Positions 7,072 to 8,572 of a stretch of DNA of 8,572 bases are shown here, piece after piece. The DNA is from Ectothiorhodospiraceae bacterium. Its GTDB lineage: Bacteria > Pseudomonadota > Gammaproteobacteria > Thiohalomonadales > Thiohalomonadaceae. The position numbers were made by a program, and so were the translations under genes. Location of the stretch: NCBI GenBank assembly GCA_007125455.1, contig SLDE01000170.1, positions 1-8,572 of the forward strand, written 5' to 3'. The notes beneath the pieces were generated by a model. It worked only from the letters and a program-made list of their open reading frames with translations. It was not told where the DNA came from and made no database searches. How positions within the stretch are numbered: position 1 is the first letter of the stretch; every line of letters starts with the position of its first letter.

Positions 7072-7752
7072 CTTACCCACCACAACTTTCGCTGCTGCAC
7101 TACTAACAGTGCATTTGGGGTCTGGACTTTCTCTTTACCCTATCCTAGATTGAGGACGTAGGCAGGAGCCGTTAAGTCTCTACACTTTCCCTGGAAAATG
7201 AAGCTACGCAAATACACCGAAAAAGAGCTCAATGCAGCAGTGAGCAGTTCTTCGTCGCTTCAACAGGTACTGCTAAAGCTTGATGTAGCGCCATATGGTG
7301 GCAATTATGTGGTTCTGAAAAAGGCAATTGCCCATTTCCAGTTAGACACCACACACTTTAAGGGGCAAGCATGGAGCAAAGGTAAATCGCTAAAGAAAAA
7401 GCGCACTTTAGACGACTACCTAAGCAACCGAGCGCCAATCCAATCGTACAAACTTAAAAACCGCCTGATAAAAGAAGGCATCTTTAAGCGCGAGTGTATG
7501 AATTGCCGTCTCACCCAATGGAAAGGAAAACCGATCCCATTGGAACTTGACCATATAGACGGGAACAACACAAACAACAGTCTAAAAAACCTGCGTTTGT
7601 TGTGCCCGAATTGCCATGCGTTAACCCCAACGTATCGGAGTAAAAACCGCTCCAGGGCTTAGCTCGGGATTGCCACCACCCGCAGTGCTGAGGTTTCCCC
7701 GAATTTGACTCCATTCACACCGACGGTTTCCCGAACGGGTGCTCAATGATTT
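7072..7752 (-). ncRNA. Group I self-splicing intron (IC3-like) in tRNA-Leu anticodon, hosting an antisense HNH gene
   Basis: The intron is 681 nt; without the inserted gene the ribozyme is about 225 nt. All core segments are readable on the minus strand: P (AAATTCGGGGAAACCT, 7706-7691), Q (AATCCCGAGCTAAGCC, 7671-7656), R (GTGTAGAGACTTAACGG, from 7185) and S (AAGAGAAAGTCC, 7135-7124). Pairings seen: P1 CTT/GAG with a U·G at the splice site; P3 GGAGTC/GGCTCC; P4 TTCGGG/CCCGAG; P6 CCCTGG/CCAGGG (7657-7652 with 7194-7189); P7 GACTT/AAGTC; and a P9 hairpin with GAAA tetraloop at 7094-7083. The last intron base is G (7072). The 5' end AAATCATTGAG and the core closely resemble, from memory, the Anabaena tRNA-Leu and Azoarcus tRNA-Ile introns. 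The HNH gene fills the P6 loop. Confidence 0.95.
7198..7662 (+). CDS. HNH homing-type endonuclease encoded antisense within the group I intron
   Basis: This 154-residue protein is likely a DNA endonuclease that could mobilise the intron by cutting intronless tRNA-Leu genes. The N-terminal part (about 1-60: KYTEKELNAAV, then GGNYVVLKKAI and THFKGQAWSKGK) is the DNA-binding-like region common to a family of phage and intron HNH proteins. The C-terminal HNH/zinc domain has Cys100-x2-Cys103 and Cys136-x2-Cys139. His119 (LELDHIDG), Asn131 and His140 (CPNCH) supply the HNH residues, so it looks intact. It reads opposite to the tRNA and intron. ATG 7198 lies 3 bases after P6, and the TAG stop (7660-7662) lies in the ribozyme Q segment. 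The ribosome binding site is poor (GGA 3 bases before ATG) and no clear promoter is seen. Base composition is AT-richer than flanking genes, as expected of an acquired gene. Confidence 0.92.
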   Translation: MKLRKYTEKELNAAVSSSSSLQQVLLKLDVAPYGGNYVVLKKAIAHFQLDTTHFKGQAWSKGKSLKKKRTLDDYLSNRAPIQSYKLKNRLIKEGIFKRECMNCRLTQWKGKPIPLELDHIDGNNTNNSLKNLRLLCPNCHALTPTYRSKNRSRA

Positions 7753-7787
7753 AAGTCCCTTGCGTCTACCAATTTCGCCACCCGGGC

Positions 7788-7839
7788 AGGGTGAAAGCTA
7801 TATTCTTACAAATAATAGGAATCATTGGAAGGAAAAATA
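7788..7839 (-). other. AT-rich spacer between tRNA-Cys and tRNA-Leu
   Basis: This 52-bp AT-rich linker separates the two tRNA genes. No terminator or clear promoter is seen. It is the kind of unstructured spacer in which polycistronic tRNA transcripts are cut. Confidence 0.45.
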
Positions 7840-7913
7840 TGGAGGCCGGACCCGGAGTCGAACCGAGGTACACGGATTTGCAATCCGCTGCATAGCCACT
7901 CTGCCATCCGGCC
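7840..7913 (-). tRNA. cysT: tRNA-Cys(GCA)
   Basis: The gene gives a complete 74-nt cloverleaf with encoded CCA. The acceptor stem is GGCCGGA/TCCGGCC. The discriminator is U, the known identity base for cysteine tRNA. The anticodon loop is TTGCAAA (anticodon GCA), and the T-arm CTCGG-TTCGACT-CCGGG has one G·U pair. It is the middle tRNA of the Gly-Cys-Leu cluster after pgsA. Confidence 0.97.
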
Positions 7914-7939
7914 AAAACTGCTTACACATCTTTAGAAGA

Positions 7940-7976
7940 AAAAACCCCGGCCGGGAAGGACCGTACCGGGGTTTTT
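7940..7976. terminator. Bidirectional terminator-like hairpin between tRNA-Gly and tRNA-Cys
   Basis: AAAAACCCCGG (7940-7950) and CCGGGGTTTTT (7966-7976) form an 11-bp perfect inverted repeat around a 15-base loop. It gives a GC-rich stem with a T-run on either strand. Read from the tRNA promoter (minus) it lies inside the tRNA cluster and could reduce transcription of tRNA-Cys and tRNA-Leu. Read on the plus strand it would stop read-through from the c-di-GMP/HNH side before tRNA-Gly and pgsA. Confidence 0.7.
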
Positions 7977-7981
7977 GGTAT

Positions 7982-8057
<76 letters not shown>

Positions 8058-8073
8058 CTCAAAAGATGCGGCC

Positions 8074-8101
8074 ATTATAGCGCCGGATCTGCCATCGTCA
8101 A
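8074..8101 (-). promoter_or_regulatory. Sigma70-type promoter of the tRNA Gly-Cys-Leu cluster
   Basis: On the minus strand, TTGACG (8101-8096) is followed by a 16-base spacer and a perfect TATAAT (8079-8074). A GC-rich discriminator (GGCCGC) comes next, about ten bases before the tRNA-Gly 5' end. GC-rich discriminators are typical of stable-RNA promoters under stringent (ppGpp) control. The -35 box ends 4 bases past the pgsA stop, so tRNA transcription can be independent of pgsA. Confidence 0.8.
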
Positions 8102-8105
8102 GCCG

Positions 8106-8572
8106 TTAGCGGGATTTTTTTTCAGGCCTCTCGCTCAGCGCGGGCCAGGCGGCCCGAAGGTAGAGGATCATCGACCACAGGGTCAGCAACGCGGCCAGAT
8201 AGAGCAGGTAGAAGCCGATCCCGGCAATGGGGATCGGGCCGATGGGGGCCTGATAGATCAACAAAATCAGCGCGGTCATCTGCGCGGTGGTTTTCACCTT
8301 GCCAAGCATGTTGACCGACACCTTGGCCGAGGCACCGATCTCGGCCATCCACTCGCGCAGGGCCGAGATGGTGATCTCGCGCCCGACGATGATGGCGGCC
8401 GGGATCGCCAGCCAGATCCCGTTATAGGCGGTGGGATTGGCCTCAACGATAAGGATCAAGGCCACCGCCACCATCAACTTGTCGGCCACCGGATCAAGAA
8501 AGGCGCCAAAGGCAGAGGTCTGATTCCAACGTCGTGCCAGATAACCATCCAACCAGTCGGTGATGGCCGCCA
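8106..8572 (-). CDS. pgsA: CDP-diacylglycerol-glycerol-3-phosphate 3-phosphatidyltransferase PgsA (3' part, 5' end outside window)
   Basis: PgsA is an inner-membrane enzyme that joins CDP-diacylglycerol and glycerol-3-phosphate to make phosphatidylglycerophosphate, the committed step to phosphatidylglycerol and cardiolipin. The visible 154 codons run in-frame to the right edge (…AAITDWLDGYLARRW…), so the true start lies outside. The CDP-alcohol phosphotransferase motif D-G-x2-A-R-x8-G-x3-D-x3-D is complete: DGYLAR, then G, then DPVAD. The family element GREITISALREWMAEIG follows, and then hydrophobic helices. The protein ends in a short basic tail (EKKSR). Its place directly before tRNA-Gly-Cys-Leu matches enterobacterial pgsA; uvrC is often upstream in this group but is not in view. 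Confidence 0.96.
   Translation of the reverse strand, partial: AAITDWLDGYLARRWNQTSAFGAFLDPVADKLMVAVALILIVEANPTAYNGIWLAIPAAIIVGREITISALREWMAEIGASAKVSVNMLGKVKTTAQMTALILLIYQAPIGPIPIAGIGFYLLYLAALLTLWSMILYLRAAWPALSERPEKKSR

Larger units (their letters stand above)
7020..7787 (-). tRNA. leuZ: tRNA-Leu(UAA), split by a group I intron
   Basis: The exons are 7787-7753 (35 nt) and 7071-7020 (52 nt), giving an 87-nt tRNA with encoded CCA. The acceptor stem is GCCCGGG / CCCGGGC with discriminator A. The D-stem is GCG/CGC and the anticodon stem AGGGA/TCCCT. The joined loop is CTTAAAA with anticodon UAA. A long class II variable arm (CGGTA-GCGA-TACCG) and a T-stem GCCGG/CCGGC are typical of leucine tRNA. 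The intron interrupts the anticodon between U34 and A35, the classic site of cyanobacterial and plastid tRNA-Leu(UAA) introns. It is the last of three tRNA genes after pgsA, in the same order as E. coli glyW-cysT-leuZ. If this is the only tRNA-Leu(UAA) gene, splicing would be essential. Confidence 0.96.

Noticed and set aside
6791..7153. Plus-strand open frame (120 codons) running from the cyclase gene into the tRNA-Leu intron
   Set aside because: It is out of frame with the cyclase, reads antisense through the tRNA 3' exon, and shows no family pattern.
7020..7787. A broken or pseudogenised tRNA-Leu with an inserted HNH gene
   Set aside because: The exons join exactly into an 87-nt class II tRNA with anticodon UAA, and the interruption has a full group I ribozyme core, so it is an intron and not damage.

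Overview
This window looks like the chromosome of a gammaproteobacterium, possibly a Chromatiales-like or sulfur-oxidiser-like lineage; the genus cannot be read from this sequence. The evidence is the gene order pgsA - tRNA-Gly(GCC) - tRNA-Cys(GCA) - tRNA-Leu(UAA), which matches the enterobacterial pgsA-glyW-cysT-leuZ order, together with an sdhC/sdhD pair, ygfZ, and several c-di-GMP signalling genes. Most genes are GC-rich, but the HNH gene near 7.2-7.7 kb is visibly AT-richer.

Layout. On the minus strand at the left edge lie the start of sdhD and all of sdhC, the membrane anchors of succinate dehydrogenase, overlapping by ATGA. A short divergent region follows. Five plus-strand genes come next: ygfZ (Fe-S/folate-binding protein), an HDOD-domain protein, a response regulator with a degenerate GGDEF and an intact-looking EAL domain, a periplasmic PhnD-type binding protein, and a membrane-bound Cache-type sensor diguanylate cyclase that overlaps the phnD-like gene by 8 bases. 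The last three could form a c-di-GMP module in which one enzyme makes and another degrades the messenger. The binding protein has no ABC permease or ATPase beside it in the window, so it may act as a sensor partner.

The right part is read on the minus strand: the 3' part of pgsA, a strong sigma70-type promoter overlapping the pgsA stop codon, tRNA-Gly, a terminator-like hairpin, tRNA-Cys, and tRNA-Leu(UAA). The tRNA-Leu gene is split in its anticodon, between U34 and A35, by a 681-nt group I intron of the cyanobacterial tRNA-Leu / Azoarcus tRNA-Ile type. Its P6 loop carries a complete HNH endonuclease gene on the opposite strand to the tRNA and the intron. The HNH stop codon lies inside the conserved Q segment of the ribozyme, and its start codon lies just inside P6. 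This antisense homing-endonuclease arrangement is the most interesting object in the window. Between the cyclase gene and tRNA-Leu is a 116-bp spacer with a decayed, inverted copy of the 3' end of a tRNA.
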